Assembly (NCBI GenBank): GCA_030407315.1
Contig: JALQPE010001817.1
Location: 124,001-188,000 of the forward strand
Length of the DNA: 64,000 nucleotides
Direction: 5' to 3'
Source: Asparagopsis taxiformis
Lineage: Eukaryota > Rhodophyta > Florideophyceae > Bonnemaisoniales > Bonnemaisoniaceae
In this document: positions 10,822 to 20,579 of the stretch, piece after piece
Position numbering within the stretch: position 1 is the stretch's first letter
Layout: each line of letters opens with the position of its first letter
Made by a program: the position numbers and the translations under genes
Notes under the pieces: model-generated
Seen by the model: only the letters and a program-made list of their open reading frames with translations
Databases searched by the model: none
What the model was told of the DNA's origin: nothing

Positions 10822-11152
10822 CATCTCTAGTGACATGAGCTTAACAAGTTTCCTCGGGTAGAACTTTCTGAATATCGCCGTTTAAGCACAATTCTTCTGA
10901 ACTGTGTGATCTAGCGTTAGATTTCGCCGCCCAGTGTCAATAATTGATTAGCCTTCGACGGACCGTGGCTGCATTGTCGATGTTCAGTGCAAATCTCAAA
11001 CGGATGTATCTTTATATACCTCTTCAACTCTATAAACACCTTCAGGAAAGGCTTATATCGATGCGCTCGCATTTTTTTGGTCGAGCTCAAAATTGCAGCA
11101 ATTTGAAATCAGCCCGGGGTTCTAGTAGCGGTCGTCGACTTGATACAAAACG
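10822..11152. other. Intergenic DNA between CNOT2 and the HemK-type gene
   Basis: These 331 bases contain no gene that I can see. They should hold the CNOT2 terminator region and the next promoter. Confidence 0.6.
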
Positions 11153-12064
11153 ATGGCGGGATCTAGGCGTGTATCCGCCTTTGCGGTATGTATGTGGTCT
11201 GGCGTAAAAGCTAGTAAAAGTATAGCGAGAGCTGTACAGGCGGCAACGAACATTCTGCAGCGATCGAAAATTCCGGAAGCAGCGGCAAGCGCTGAATATC
11301 TAGCCACAGCATGCTTTGACGAGATTGGATCCCGATCAGATGCACGCACCAGTCATTTGAAACCAAACGCGAATCAGCTTGAGCAGTTTATAAACCTATG
11401 CCGCAAAAGAGAGGAGCAAAGAGTTCCAGTGCAGTATCTGATCGGAGATTGGGATTTTCACAACATTCAGTTGCTGGTGCGTGCTCCGGTACTAATTCCA
11501 CGGCCGGAAACTGAAGAGTTGGTGGAACATCTGTTGAAGACGGTTGAAAACGAAGAGGCAAATATATTAGACGTTGGCTGCGGAAGCGGTGCAATCTTTC
11601 TTGCTGCATTGACAGCGAGGACAGGATGGAGAGCGGTTGGAATTGATATCGCCGAGGAGGCGGTGAGGCTATCGGAGGAAAACGTGCGACAGCTTGGACT
11701 GGAGGATCGGAGTCGAGTGCTCTGTGGCAATGTGTACGATGTAGCAGAAGGGGGACGAATTTTCGACGCTCTTGTGTCTAATCCACCATATATCTGTTCG
11801 GCAGATATTGACGAGCTAGCAGCGGAAGTAAAAGATCACGAAGACATTCGGGCGCTGTGCGGCGGGACGGATGGTTTGGACGTGGTACGGGAAATCTTAC
11901 ATGTTGCTCCACAGATCGTGAAAAGCGGAGGCAGCGTGTGGTTGGAATTGGATGTCGGGCAGGGTTCGCAGCTAGAGAGGATGAAGTTTGAGGGGCTGGA
12001 ATTTGTTGAGAAAGTGAATGACGGATTTGGAAAGGAGCGATTTTGTCATATGCGAATCGACTGA
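11153..12064 (+). CDS. HEMK1: HemK/PrmC-type release-factor glutamine methyltransferase, organellar
   Basis: The enzyme uses S-adenosylmethionine to N5-methylate the Gln of the GGQ motif in class I release factors, which improves translation termination. The protein has 303 residues. Seen in order: YLIGDWDF, the LIPRPETEELVE signature of PrmC, the cofactor loop LDVGCGSGA (about 140), GIDIAEEAV, and the catalytic SNPPYI motif (about 207). The first 40 residues (MAGSRRVSAFAVCMW...) are basic, hydroxylated and lack acidic residues, so they look like a mitochondrial or plastid presequence. Such organelles use bacterial-type release factors. A single exon is assumed. Which organelle it serves cannot be settled from sequence. 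Confidence 0.93.
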   Translation: MAGSRRVSAFAVCMWSGVKASKSIARAVQAATNILQRSKIPEAAASAEYLATACFDEIGSRSDARTSHLKPNANQLEQFINLCRKREEQRVPVQYLIGDWDFHNIQLLVRAPVLIPRPETEELVEHLLKTVENEEANILDVGCGSGAIFLAALTARTGWRAVGIDIAEEAVRLSEENVRQLGLEDRSRVLCGNVYDVAEGGRIFDALVSNPPYICSADIDELAAEVKDHEDIRALCGGTDGLDVVREILHVAPQIVKSGGSVWLELDVGQGSQLERMKFEGLEFVEKVNDGFGKERFCHMRID

Positions 12065-12407
12065 TAGTTATGAAGAATGGAATGTTTACTATAATGACAC
12101 TCTTGCGTTACGCAAAAACGAGGAAAAAGAACCGGGACAAAGCCACTATTTACAACCGGCCCTTTCGAAGCGGCTAAACCTCGAACAGGCGGTGTAGACT
12201 TGCGTGTTTTCAAATAAATGAATGGTGACAAATGAAGCCAGGACCGGACCAATAGACCAAAGACAAAAGAGCAGGAAATAGTTACGCGTTGCGAACAACG
12301 TTCAACTATGGAGAGACACAAGCTGCTGCAGAGAGAATGGATGTGACAGAGACAAAGTGCAGCGAAAAGAAATGAGAGGCAAGGATGACATGATGAGGGA
12401 GGGGAGA
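12065..12407. other. Intergenic DNA between convergent genes
   Basis: These 343 bases lie between the stop codons of the HemK-type gene (plus) and the RRM gene (minus). They presumably hold both 3' untranslated regions. No gene is visible. Confidence 0.6.
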
Positions 12408-12674
12408 TCAGTTACGAGTGGAGGAAGCAATATCCACGCGTACCATACGACCGTCAAGTTCCTGACCGTTCATACGCTCCTTCGCTTTGCTGGCATTGGT
12501 GGCGTTGTCAAAGGTCACAAAGCCAAAGCCGCGGCTGCGACCGCTGTAGCGATCGATGATGACCTTTGCCTCAATGACGGTACCCTGAGGATTGTCAAAG
12601 GCATTGTGTAGACTTTCATCAGTGGTGCCCCAGGAGAGATTTCCGACGAAGAGTCTGTTGTTTGATTCAGCCAT
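12408..12674 (-). CDS. Minimal single-RRM RNA-binding protein
   Basis: This 88-residue protein is essentially one RNA-recognition motif. RNP2 reads RLFVGNL and RNP1 reads RGFGFVTF, with the usual beta-alpha-beta spacing and a closing MNGQELDGRMVRVDIA. It matches the RRM of plant and algal glycine-rich RNA-binding proteins. The Gly-rich tail is absent: the protein stops nine residues after the domain. Family members act in RNA chaperoning and cold response. There is no targeting peptide. A missed 3' exon could carry a tail, but I see no donor site before the stop that would clearly be used. Confidence 0.9.
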   Translation of the reverse strand: MAESNNRLFVGNLSWGTTDESLHNAFDNPQGTVIEAKVIIDRYSGRSRGFGFVTFDNATNASKAKERMNGQELDGRMVRVDIASSTRN

Positions 12675-14172
12675 TGTGAGATGTAGATGGGTAGGGAGTG
12701 GAGCGGTTGTGTGTGAGCTGTCGTCGGACGAAAGAGCGTTTGGCGGCGGGGGCGGGCGGTTTTAATATGGGCTAGTGACGGCGCCGACGCGGGACGGTGT
12801 GCAGTGTTGGTTGGCAATGATACATATGCGGGCGGATGCGACCTGACGGAATGGGGGAAAAAAATTGATGGCGGGGCGTTTACGATGGGAAACTGGACCG
12901 AGAGGGGCGTGAATATTGGACGAGAGGCGGCTGTGCGCGGGTGGACCGTTCATCGTGTGCAAATGGAGTATGGTGTCGGTTGGATTGATGCCCGTTCGGA
13001 CTAGAGACGTCGCGCATTTGATACGGGCGCCAGTGTGGGCTAACACCTTCCCACGACTCGCATTCCATTGCATTGTGCGCGTCGGCTCGTCTACGGCAGG
13101 TTTTCGCTTACACTGGCGTTCATTCGGGCACACGCGCGTGATTTGTTGTCCACTGACAGCGAGCGAATCGTGCACAGCGACATCGGCTGTTGGTGGTGCG
13201 GCGCATGTCAGTCAGCTACTGTGTTGTTCCATCGGCGACGCGTCAAGCCTTACAGTTGCCCACAGCTTGGATGCACTTGACTGCAATCATGTCGATAGCG
13301 CTAGAGATTGCGAGCTAGCTCGACTCCATCTTGTAGAGGTACGATCAAGGCCACTCTACCAATGCAGCAGCGCCTCGATGGAACCGACAATTCACACTCT
13401 CGCTAGCGATATCGATATCGTTGCTATTGTGGTATCGAATTTGGGAATTTCATCAGGCACATTAACGTACCGCGTCGATGCAGCCAAAACCAACTTGACG
13501 TCGTCATCGTCTCTATATCCACTCTCGAGATTGTCCAATTCCATCGTTTGATATGTGCCTTTGCAAGAGCGCGCTCCGCGTGAAAACTTAGCAGAGGGGC
13601 CCAGCCACATCATGATTTTTTCAGCTCCACTGATTGATTGTTGCTGCAATCATCTGTGGTGGCGCGTCTAGTACAAGAATAGACCGGCCGCCGATCTACA
13701 AATATCTCAAAGTGGAATCCGTATCTCAACTCGCGCGCCGTGCCCCGCACGGGCCATTGTTGAGAAAATATCTGCGCCGCACACGGCCGTGCCGCCATAG
13801 AATAATTTGTTTTCTGCTTCCAGATCTACAAATTGTATGCTTCCACATACTCTTCAACTCTTCGTTACGTATCCGTCAAACCCAACTTATCGTCGCCATT
13901 GCTGGCCCTCTTCTGGATACGGCCAATCAATTACTTCCTCGTCAAATACCTCGATCGTCACCAACGCTCGCACCACCCGTGTTCGATTCCGTTCGACAAA
14001 TCACATCGTCTTGCGAGACCAGACCGCACACCTTTCACCCCCACCACAAATTGCCTCACTTTCATGGCTCCCATCATCCCCCAACGCTTCTCCATCCAAT
14101 CCACACTCATATTGGCAAACATTAATGCTTCACTCGCATCTCCGCATACCTGCCTGCACAACCTTCCACCCC
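12675..14172. other. Gene-poor stretch upstream of the RRM gene
   Basis: About 1.5 kb separates the RRM gene start from the last GUF1 exon. Open frames of 150-210 codons exist on the plus strand but have no family signature. From about 13840 the plus strand is very C/T-rich, continuing into the antisense of the GUF1 end. No confident feature apart from a TATA-like site near 12760. Confidence 0.5.
12760..12767 (-). promoter_or_regulatory. TATA-like box of the RRM gene
   Basis: On the minus strand the sequence reads TATTAAAA, about 90 bases upstream of the RRM start codon, flanked by GC-rich DNA. Position and composition suit a core promoter element. This is inference from sequence alone. Confidence 0.35.
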
Positions 14173-16367
14173 TCAACCGTCCTTCGACAGCACAGCTAGA
14201 AACGCCTCCTGAGGAATCGCTATCGAACCGACCGTCTTCATCCGCTTCTTCCCTTCTGCTTGCTTCTTCAACCTATCATACAACGTGCCATCCCATTACA
14301 CAACCGTTAGTACATCTTTCGTTACAATTACACACAATTCGTTTTCAAATCTCATTACGAACAGCTTCTTTTTTCGACTCGCGTCACCACCATAGCACTT
14401 TGCAGTCACATCTTTTCGAAACGCATTGATGTGCTCACTCGCAATTACTTTGTTCCCACACACCGCTTGAATTGCTACTTTAAACATTTGTCGTGGAATT
14501 ACTTTCTTCAGCTTTTCCACCATCCAACGACCGTGATAATACTTTTGATCCTGATGCACCACACACGACAATCTGAACATTGCTTACACAATATACGCGC
14601 ATATTCGTTAGTACGCTTTCGTCAGAAAAACCAATCAATATCACATTCTACGCACCCATCGACCATTTTCCCCGCAACATGAATGTCCATTCGTTCGAGC
14701 TTGCTCTCCCGCATCTCTTCCAACTCATAATGCATGGATGCAAAACCTGACGTTTTCGATTTCAGCACATCGTGGAAATCAGTTACAAGCTCAGCCATGG
14801 GAATAGAGTACACAACCTTGACCCGATTCAGTCCTATGTATGTTTGATCCCGCATTTCACCTCTCCTTGATTGTGCATGTTCCATTACCATTCCCAAATG
14901 CTCATTGTTGCAGATTAGATCGACACGCGCAAACGGTTCTTGGATTTTCATTCTCCCTTGTGGAAGTAACGCAGGATTTGAAATCAGCCTCCATTCGCCT
15001 AATTTCTCATCTAATACCTGTGCGCTAGTAAAGCAGTTAGTATGATCAAAAAAAGAATACACAAAAGATGGAATACACACAAACGAGATGTTCCGCTTGC
15101 TTACATTGTATGATACTGATGGAGCAGATGCAACAAGGTCCAAGTTGAATTCAGTTTCTAGTCGTTCCTGTGTTACTGACATGTGCAAAAGTCCAAGGAA
15201 ACCGCACCGAAATCCAGTTCCCATAGCCGCTGATTGATCAGGTTCAAACACAACGCTGGCATCTTCGAGTTGCAACTTCTGCAGCGCCAACCGTAACGAA
15301 CTCACATCACCAGAGTCTGACGGGAACAAGCCACAGAACACAACTGCTTGTGCCTCTTGATATCCCGCAAGAGCTTTTCCAGCTCCCTTGGCCCCATGAT
15401 GCGTGATAGTATCACCAACTGGAACGTCACCAGTACGTTTGATTGCAGCGGTTAGGAATCCAATATCTCCGGGATACAGTGCATCGCGACAAACTTCCTC
15501 TGGTTCCAAGAAACCAACTTGGTCAACGACGTATTCTGACGGACCATTATAGTTTTCGTGGCACATAACGGCCATCGGCTTGACTCGGTCACCTCTCCTC
15601 ACTACGCCATTGACTATGCGTACAAACAGAACAACGCCCCTGTAGGAATCGTAGTATGAATCAAACACAAGCGCTTGTAAGGGAGCGTCAGGACTGCCGG
15701 ATGGCGCTGGGAGGCGTTCAATGACCGCATCTAGCAAGTCTTCAACCCCGTGTCCGCTTTTAGCAGATGTGAGAATAGCATCAGATGCGTCCAGACCGAC
15801 TAGTTGCTCAATCTGGTGTTTTGCTTGGTCTACGTTCGCAGTCGGTAGATCTATCTTGTTGATGACAGGAATCAACTCAAGGCCAGCTTCCAACGCAAGC
15901 TCAACACTGCTCAATGTTTGCGCCTGGACACCCTTCGAAGCATCGACAACGAGTAAAGCGCCTTCCACTGCACCGGCTGATTGAGACACCTGCGTGGCAA
16001 AATCATGATGCCCGGGACAATCAATCAAAGTGATTCTGTTGTCGCGCCATTTCATTCGTGCTGCACGGGCTTTGATGGTGATTTGGCGTTCTCGCTCAAT
16101 TGGATTGGAATCAAGAAACTGGGAGCGTTCTGCGAGTTTTGCAGCTGAGACTGTTCCAGTGATTTGCAATAGACGGTCACTAAGTGTGCTCTGAACGATA
16201 TGGAGAAAGGAATGTTAGCGAGAGTGCTACATGGTGACAATTTGATAGACAAAGTTGCTTACTTTCCCCGAATCAATGTGGGCAATAATAATCAAATTGC
16301 GCAACGACTCTATTGGAATCGGTCGAGCAGCGCTTGATATTGCTCTTCGCCATAATCTGATTACCAT
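14173..16367 (-). CDS. GUF1: Organellar elongation factor 4 (GUF1/LepA GTPase), five exons
   Basis: EF4/LepA is a translational GTPase that acts on stalled or unfavourably placed ribosomes in bacteria and organelles. Exons in transcript order are 16367-16263, 16190-15105, 15017-14656, 14572-14359 and 14265-14173, giving 619 residues with all phases matching. The leader [16 protein letters not shown] suits a mitochondrial presequence. G1 reads AHIDSGKSTLSDR, where most LepA proteins have His-Asp-His-Gly-Lys. Further motifs are the G2 region [10 protein letters not shown]3 DCPGHHDF and G4 NKIDLP. The LepA-specific C-terminal domain is seen in [22 protein letters not shown] and [19 protein letters not shown]. 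The second intron (15018-15104, 87 bp) has no stop and keeps frame. The gene is divergent from RPN12. Confidence 0.94.
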
Positions 16368-16727
16368 TTAGGGAGGCGAAGAGAAAGAAGTGTTGTCAGG
16401 GCTTTGCAAGGTTGGTCGACCAATTAAGGAAATGGAAACTGAGGTTAGGATCGAGTGCGGAGAATCAGTGAGTTCCCGGCGTGCGCGCTGCGAAACATCT
16501 CAACTCGTCGCACGGTTGACGATCTGTGGCAAATTTTAAAATCAATTCTTCAGCCAAATAATAACGCATAAATTGATTCTTGTCGAATTGGCTGGAGTCT
16601 GCCAAGTCCTTTGTTATTGTTCCCAAGACTTGGTTCCAACTTGAACAAAGCCGTTCCGCTCATTCATTAACTTTCTTCGCAATCCAACCGGAAACAACAT
16701 CGTATCTGGAGCACTTTCGCGTCTGCA
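16368..16727. other. Divergent promoter region between GUF1 and RPN12
   Basis: These 360 bases separate two start codons facing away from each other, so both promoters must lie here. I see no clear TATA box or gene. Confidence 0.55.
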
Positions 16728-17749
16728 ATGGCAGCTGAGATCAAAACGAAACTCGCCAAGCTGGAGGCAGCGGTTGACGGTAACGCTGACCTCTCTTCTT
16801 GTGCTACGCTCCTCACCCAACTGAAGGTACGTAATCGCGAAAGGCGAAGACGTTACACAATTTGCGTCTCGGAAACGCGATGTAATCTGACGACTTTGTT
16901 TCCTACCAATTGAATTTGTCTTATCAATGAACCACAGATTGCGTTGACAACTCTTCCCGGTTTGCAACCCGGTGTCTCCCCAACGGAATCTACCATCTCG
17001 TACGTATCTACTATCTCAATGCTCCAAATATCGCTACTATCAGGCCATTTGGCAATGCTTTTCTGACGACATCGTGTCTTTTTCTTCACGACTATTTCTG
17101 CGATAATTGGAGCAGTGACATCGCTCTGGCACGCGATGTGTATGAGCTAGCGTCAGTTCTCAGCGTCAAGCAAGAAGACGAGCTAGCGTTTGAAAGGCAC
17201 GTAGCACAGGTGAAAATCTACTATGTGGACTATGCGCGAGTATTGGCGCCTTCGAAGCGCCAGAATCTTGTACTGGGTCTAAATTTGATGAGGCTGATGG
17301 CGCAAAACCGAATCGCAGAGTTTCACACTGAATTGGAGCTGGTTCCATCTGCAGCACGTGCCGACAAGTACATCGACTATGCGTTACGACAAGAGCATTA
17401 TTTGATGGAAGGATCGTATTCGAAGATTCGTGAGGAGAAGAATGCCATTCCTGATCCGTTGTACGCTCTATTTGTCAATAATTTGATGGAGACGGTTCGA
17501 GAAGAAATTGCTGCATGCAGTGAACGCGCATATTCAAGTCTGGCGACAAACGTCGCCAAAAACATGCTCTCTATAGCGTCGGATTCTGAGCTGGCTGCAT
17601 TTTGCGAGTCTCGCGGATGGCGAATTGAGAACTCGCTCGTTTTGTTCGCGGACAAAACGGACAGTGGTCCGAGTATGGAACAGGTTCCGTCATTGGAACT
17701 AATCAAGAGGTCGTTAGAGTACGCGAGAGAACTAGAACAGATCATCTAA
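16728..17749 (+). CDS. RPN12: 26S proteasome regulatory subunit RPN12 (PSMD8)
   Basis: RPN12 is a lid subunit of the 26S proteasome and completes lid assembly on the base. Exons 16728-16826, 16938-16999 and 17116-17749 join to 264 residues. Both donors are gtacgt. Recognisable blocks are FERHVAQVKIYYVDY, LGLNLMRLMAQNRIAEFHTELE, QEHYLMEGSYSKI, VREEIAACSERAY and the closing SLEYARELEQII. Together they form the PCI-like CSN8/PSMD8/eIF3k domain. The length matches yeast and animal RPN12. Introns are confined to the 5' third. Confidence 0.95.
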
Positions 17750-18316
17750 AATGTGTTTTCAATGGAGGTAGATCGTACATCGTGTGGACCGTTTTTTTTG
17801 TGGACAACTAGATTTCTCCAGGCACACGGATACAAGTGGTTCTTTTGAAAATTCTATTCCTGGCAGTTTCTTTTACTAGAATGTGTATGCCTAGTCTCAA
17901 TAGTACCAAGATCCTTCCGGGAGGTCCGAACGTCGCGTGAGTCCAATCTCCGCATGTGAATCCTGTGATAAACAAGAGGAGACAAAGAAACGTCGAGGCC
18001 GGCGATTGGGAGAAGAGAACAAAAATTGCTGTCACGAAGGACAGCGCATTACGATTGTTAGGTTGCAATCGGCAATGCCGGCTCTCCGCAAAGCGTCATG
18101 GAGCAGGCAAATTCCTAGCGCAAGAATACCGGGGAGAGGGAGGGCGCCAAGGTTGCGTGCAGCACTTGATTTATATCCATGTGCTACCGGCCAGAAAATA
18201 TTGATTTATTCCAATTCTTTGTGTCAAGCTATTATGGGCCTGCTACATACAGCTGAATGCAGATCATGACCATAGTCTTTTGTTTATGGCAACACATCGC
18301 CTTTTAAACATTTCTA
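17750..18316. other. Intergenic DNA between RPN12 and TACO1
   Basis: These 567 bases contain only short random frames. They should carry the RPN12 3' end and the TACO1 promoter. No RNA gene is seen. Confidence 0.55.
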
Positions 18317-19093
18317 ATGCTACGCAAACATATACTATCGCGCGCTCTGGCGGGGCATTCTCACTACCACAATATCCGCTACCGAAAAGCACGAGTAGAC
18401 AAACTACGCCAAGTCAAACTACAGCGCATATCGCAAGAAATCCGGTCTGCAATAAGCACATTCGGTGAGAATGATCCCAGGAAGAACCCCCGTCTCGCGC
18501 GGGTATTGGACACAGCTCGCAAGGCATCCATGTCCAAAGATCGAATCGAGAGCGCTTTACAGCATGCGGCGCGCACGTCTGCAAGCTCCCAAGCTGAACT
18601 GGCCGTGTATGAAGCTGTGTTTCCTGCCGGCATTGCCATAGTAGCTCGCGCGTATAAGGACCGTCCAGTGGCGGTTGCAGCTGATCTGCGCTCGATGTTT
18701 ACCAGGGCCGGTGGCGCGTTCGGGAAGGCAATGTGGATGTTCGAGGACAGAATGACCGTTGTTGTGGCCCCGCAATGCTCGTATTCTGTGGATAGTATTG
18801 TAGACTTGGGAATTGACGAGGGCGCCGAGGATGTTGAGAAGAATGAGGACGGTGCTGTGGAGTTTTATTGCGCAAGCTTGAAGGATCGCGAACGTTTGAG
18901 ACAAATTATTGTTGAGACGTTTCCAGAGCTCGATCGTTCTAATGTGTATACTATGAGAGATCTGCGACCCAAAACTACCATTCAGGTGCATGTTGACTTT
19001 TTGGATAAATTTGTCAAGTTACTTTCTGCCCTGGACGAACATCCTGAGATTGTTCAAGTTGTTCACAATATGGATATCACTGAAGATGAGTGA
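18317..19093 (+). CDS. TACO1: YebC/TACO1-family mitochondrial translation factor
   Basis: TACO1 is the mitochondrial member of the YebC family, needed for efficient translation of cytochrome oxidase subunit I. YebC proteins act on ribosomes stalled at proline-rich stretches. The protein has 258 residues in one exon. The YebC signature AGHSHYHNIRYRKARVDKLR follows a short basic leader (MLRKHILSR). Next come NPRLARVLDTARKASMSKDRIESAL, the GGAFGKAMWMFE region and a three-domain length typical of the family. The common GHSKW signature is GHSHY here. Mitochondrial location is inferred from leader and family. COX5B in the same window is also a cytochrome oxidase component, but there is no physical linkage. 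Confidence 0.92.
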   Translation: MLRKHILSRALAGHSHYHNIRYRKARVDKLRQVKLQRISQEIRSAISTFGENDPRKNPRLARVLDTARKASMSKDRIESALQHAARTSASSQAELAVYEAVFPAGIAIVARAYKDRPVAVAADLRSMFTRAGGAFGKAMWMFEDRMTVVVAPQCSYSVDSIVDLGIDEGAEDVEKNEDGAVEFYCASLKDRERLRQIIVETFPELDRSNVYTMRDLRPKTTIQVHVDFLDKFVKLLSALDEHPEIVQVVHNMDITEDE

Positions 19094-19258
19094 CTTGAAA
19101 GTTGGATGGCGCGTAGCAACCGGGCTGAAGGATACCGCGTCTAGGCAAATCTGATTTGGAAACAAGCTGTACGTATTCGGATTTATGAATTTTCATGCCA
19201 CAAATTCCCCGCGGCACTCGAGAGTTGCTACATTGGTGTCTGGTCCCTGAAGCAGTTT

Positions 19259-20168
19259 ATGTTGCGCACTACGTTTCGTTCTTCATCAACATTCCGGAAC
19301 CGTTTGTTTGCAAGAGGCATTGACAACCAGTTAGTCTCCGGACAAGTTGCGACAATGGCCGAACTAGATATTGCCCTAGATGACTTTGCTCTGAGGCAAT
19401 TTCGCGATCCCAAATATGCCGGCACGAAGATCAGCATCTCCGAACAAGAATTCATGTCCAAGGTGTTGGCCTTCTATGACGAACGGAAGCGAATTGCAGA
19501 TGAGTTTATGGATCGCCCGGTACTAACAGATGGATACGCGCCATTTTGCAAGCATATATTCATGCCCAGCTTTGCAGACGATATCTTAGATGGAGCTGTG
19601 CGTATCACGCCTCAGAATGAGCATTTATTGAAGACCAAATATGAAGCTCGGAAGGATGATGAGCTTCCGGTTCTCATGCGATATTTTCCTAAAGATAAAG
19701 TTACACCGCCACGATCTTTGTTTCTGGATCTTATACGTGCGTGTCTACTTCATGTTTTGATAATCAGTTCGACAGTACCGTTTCTAACTATCATGCTACT
19801 TGCATCGTGTCCTCGCTGAGCAGTTTATAGCCGAGAACAAATTCTGAAAGAGAACGAAGCAATGGGGAAGAAGGATATAACTCTTGAGAATTCTCCGTGG
19901 CGACTGATCGGCATTAAAGGTCAATCAGTGCCACACGAGATTCCGATGTACGTCTACTATGTATCAAGTCACAATTGCTTCTAAATCACGCAGACCCACA
20001 AAGAAATATTCTGTCGACTAACTTTTCTGCTGCCTATGACTTTGCAGGAATCCCATCACAATGATGCGTAATGAGCTCATTTCGCAGGGTGGTAGTGGGG
20101 TACCGATTGATCGCGAAGCGTACTTGAAATCAGTGGAATATTGGAAAGACCATGCTGTAGTAGGCTAA
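19259..20168 (+). CDS. DUF3228 family protein, three exons, putative mitochondrial leader
   Basis: Exons 19259-19736, 19824-19947 and 20048-20168 join to 240 residues (donors gtgcgt, gtacgt; acceptors gagcag, ttgcag). The joined sequence has the full DUF3228 pattern: FALRQFRDPKYAGTKISI, DGYAPFCKHIFMP, NEHLLKTKYEARKDDELPVL, RYFPKD, DLILYSREQILKENEAMG and PITMMRNEL...GGSGVPID. The family is conserved in bacteria and some eukaryotes and I know of no established function. The first 25 residues (MLRTTFRSSSTFRNRLFARG) are Arg/Ser/Thr-rich without acids, as in mitochondrial presequences. Read-through of the first intron would stop after 186 residues. The join is supported because family motifs continue exactly across both junctions. 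Confidence 0.85.
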
Positions 20169-20579
20169 TGAAAGATTCTGTGGCACTACTATCTGAAATA
20201 GCTCTAGGCAAACTGGGTTAAATCATGGAGACTAGGATTTCATCTCGCAACTTTCATCAGCGATAAAACGGGATTATTGAGAAAGCTGCTGGGGCTTAGC
20301 TTATCGCGAATATTACACTATGCCGCTACGATAAGACGTGAGAACAATCGCCAGCCGGATCAATTTTAAAACGAGCATGATCTCCCACAACAAATTTACC
20401 AGATTTTGTTCAGGGCCTTTTTTCCCAGACTGCTTCATCGTCAAATAGGCATATCTTCTGGCAACACGTGCGATTGAGATCTGCCGTTCTAGAACGTTTC
20501 TGTCTTCAGCAAACACTGTCTAGTTCTGAAAATCAACTCACCACAACTTTCAGCAAAGGGGCGCACAGAATTTTCAACC
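20169..20579. other. Intergenic DNA ahead of the DEAD-box gene
   Basis: These 411 bases show no gene. They should hold the DUF3228 3' end and the helicase promoter. Confidence 0.55.

Noticed and set aside
12916..13551. 211-codon plus-strand frame upstream of the RRM gene
   Set aside because: No domain, signal or repeat pattern, and the start overlaps promoter-like DNA. Not supported as a gene.
13833..14429. 198-codon plus-strand frame with a leader-like C/T-rich start
   Set aside because: Its second half is the antisense of the last two GUF1 exons, which are certain from family motifs. The first half has no protein signal.
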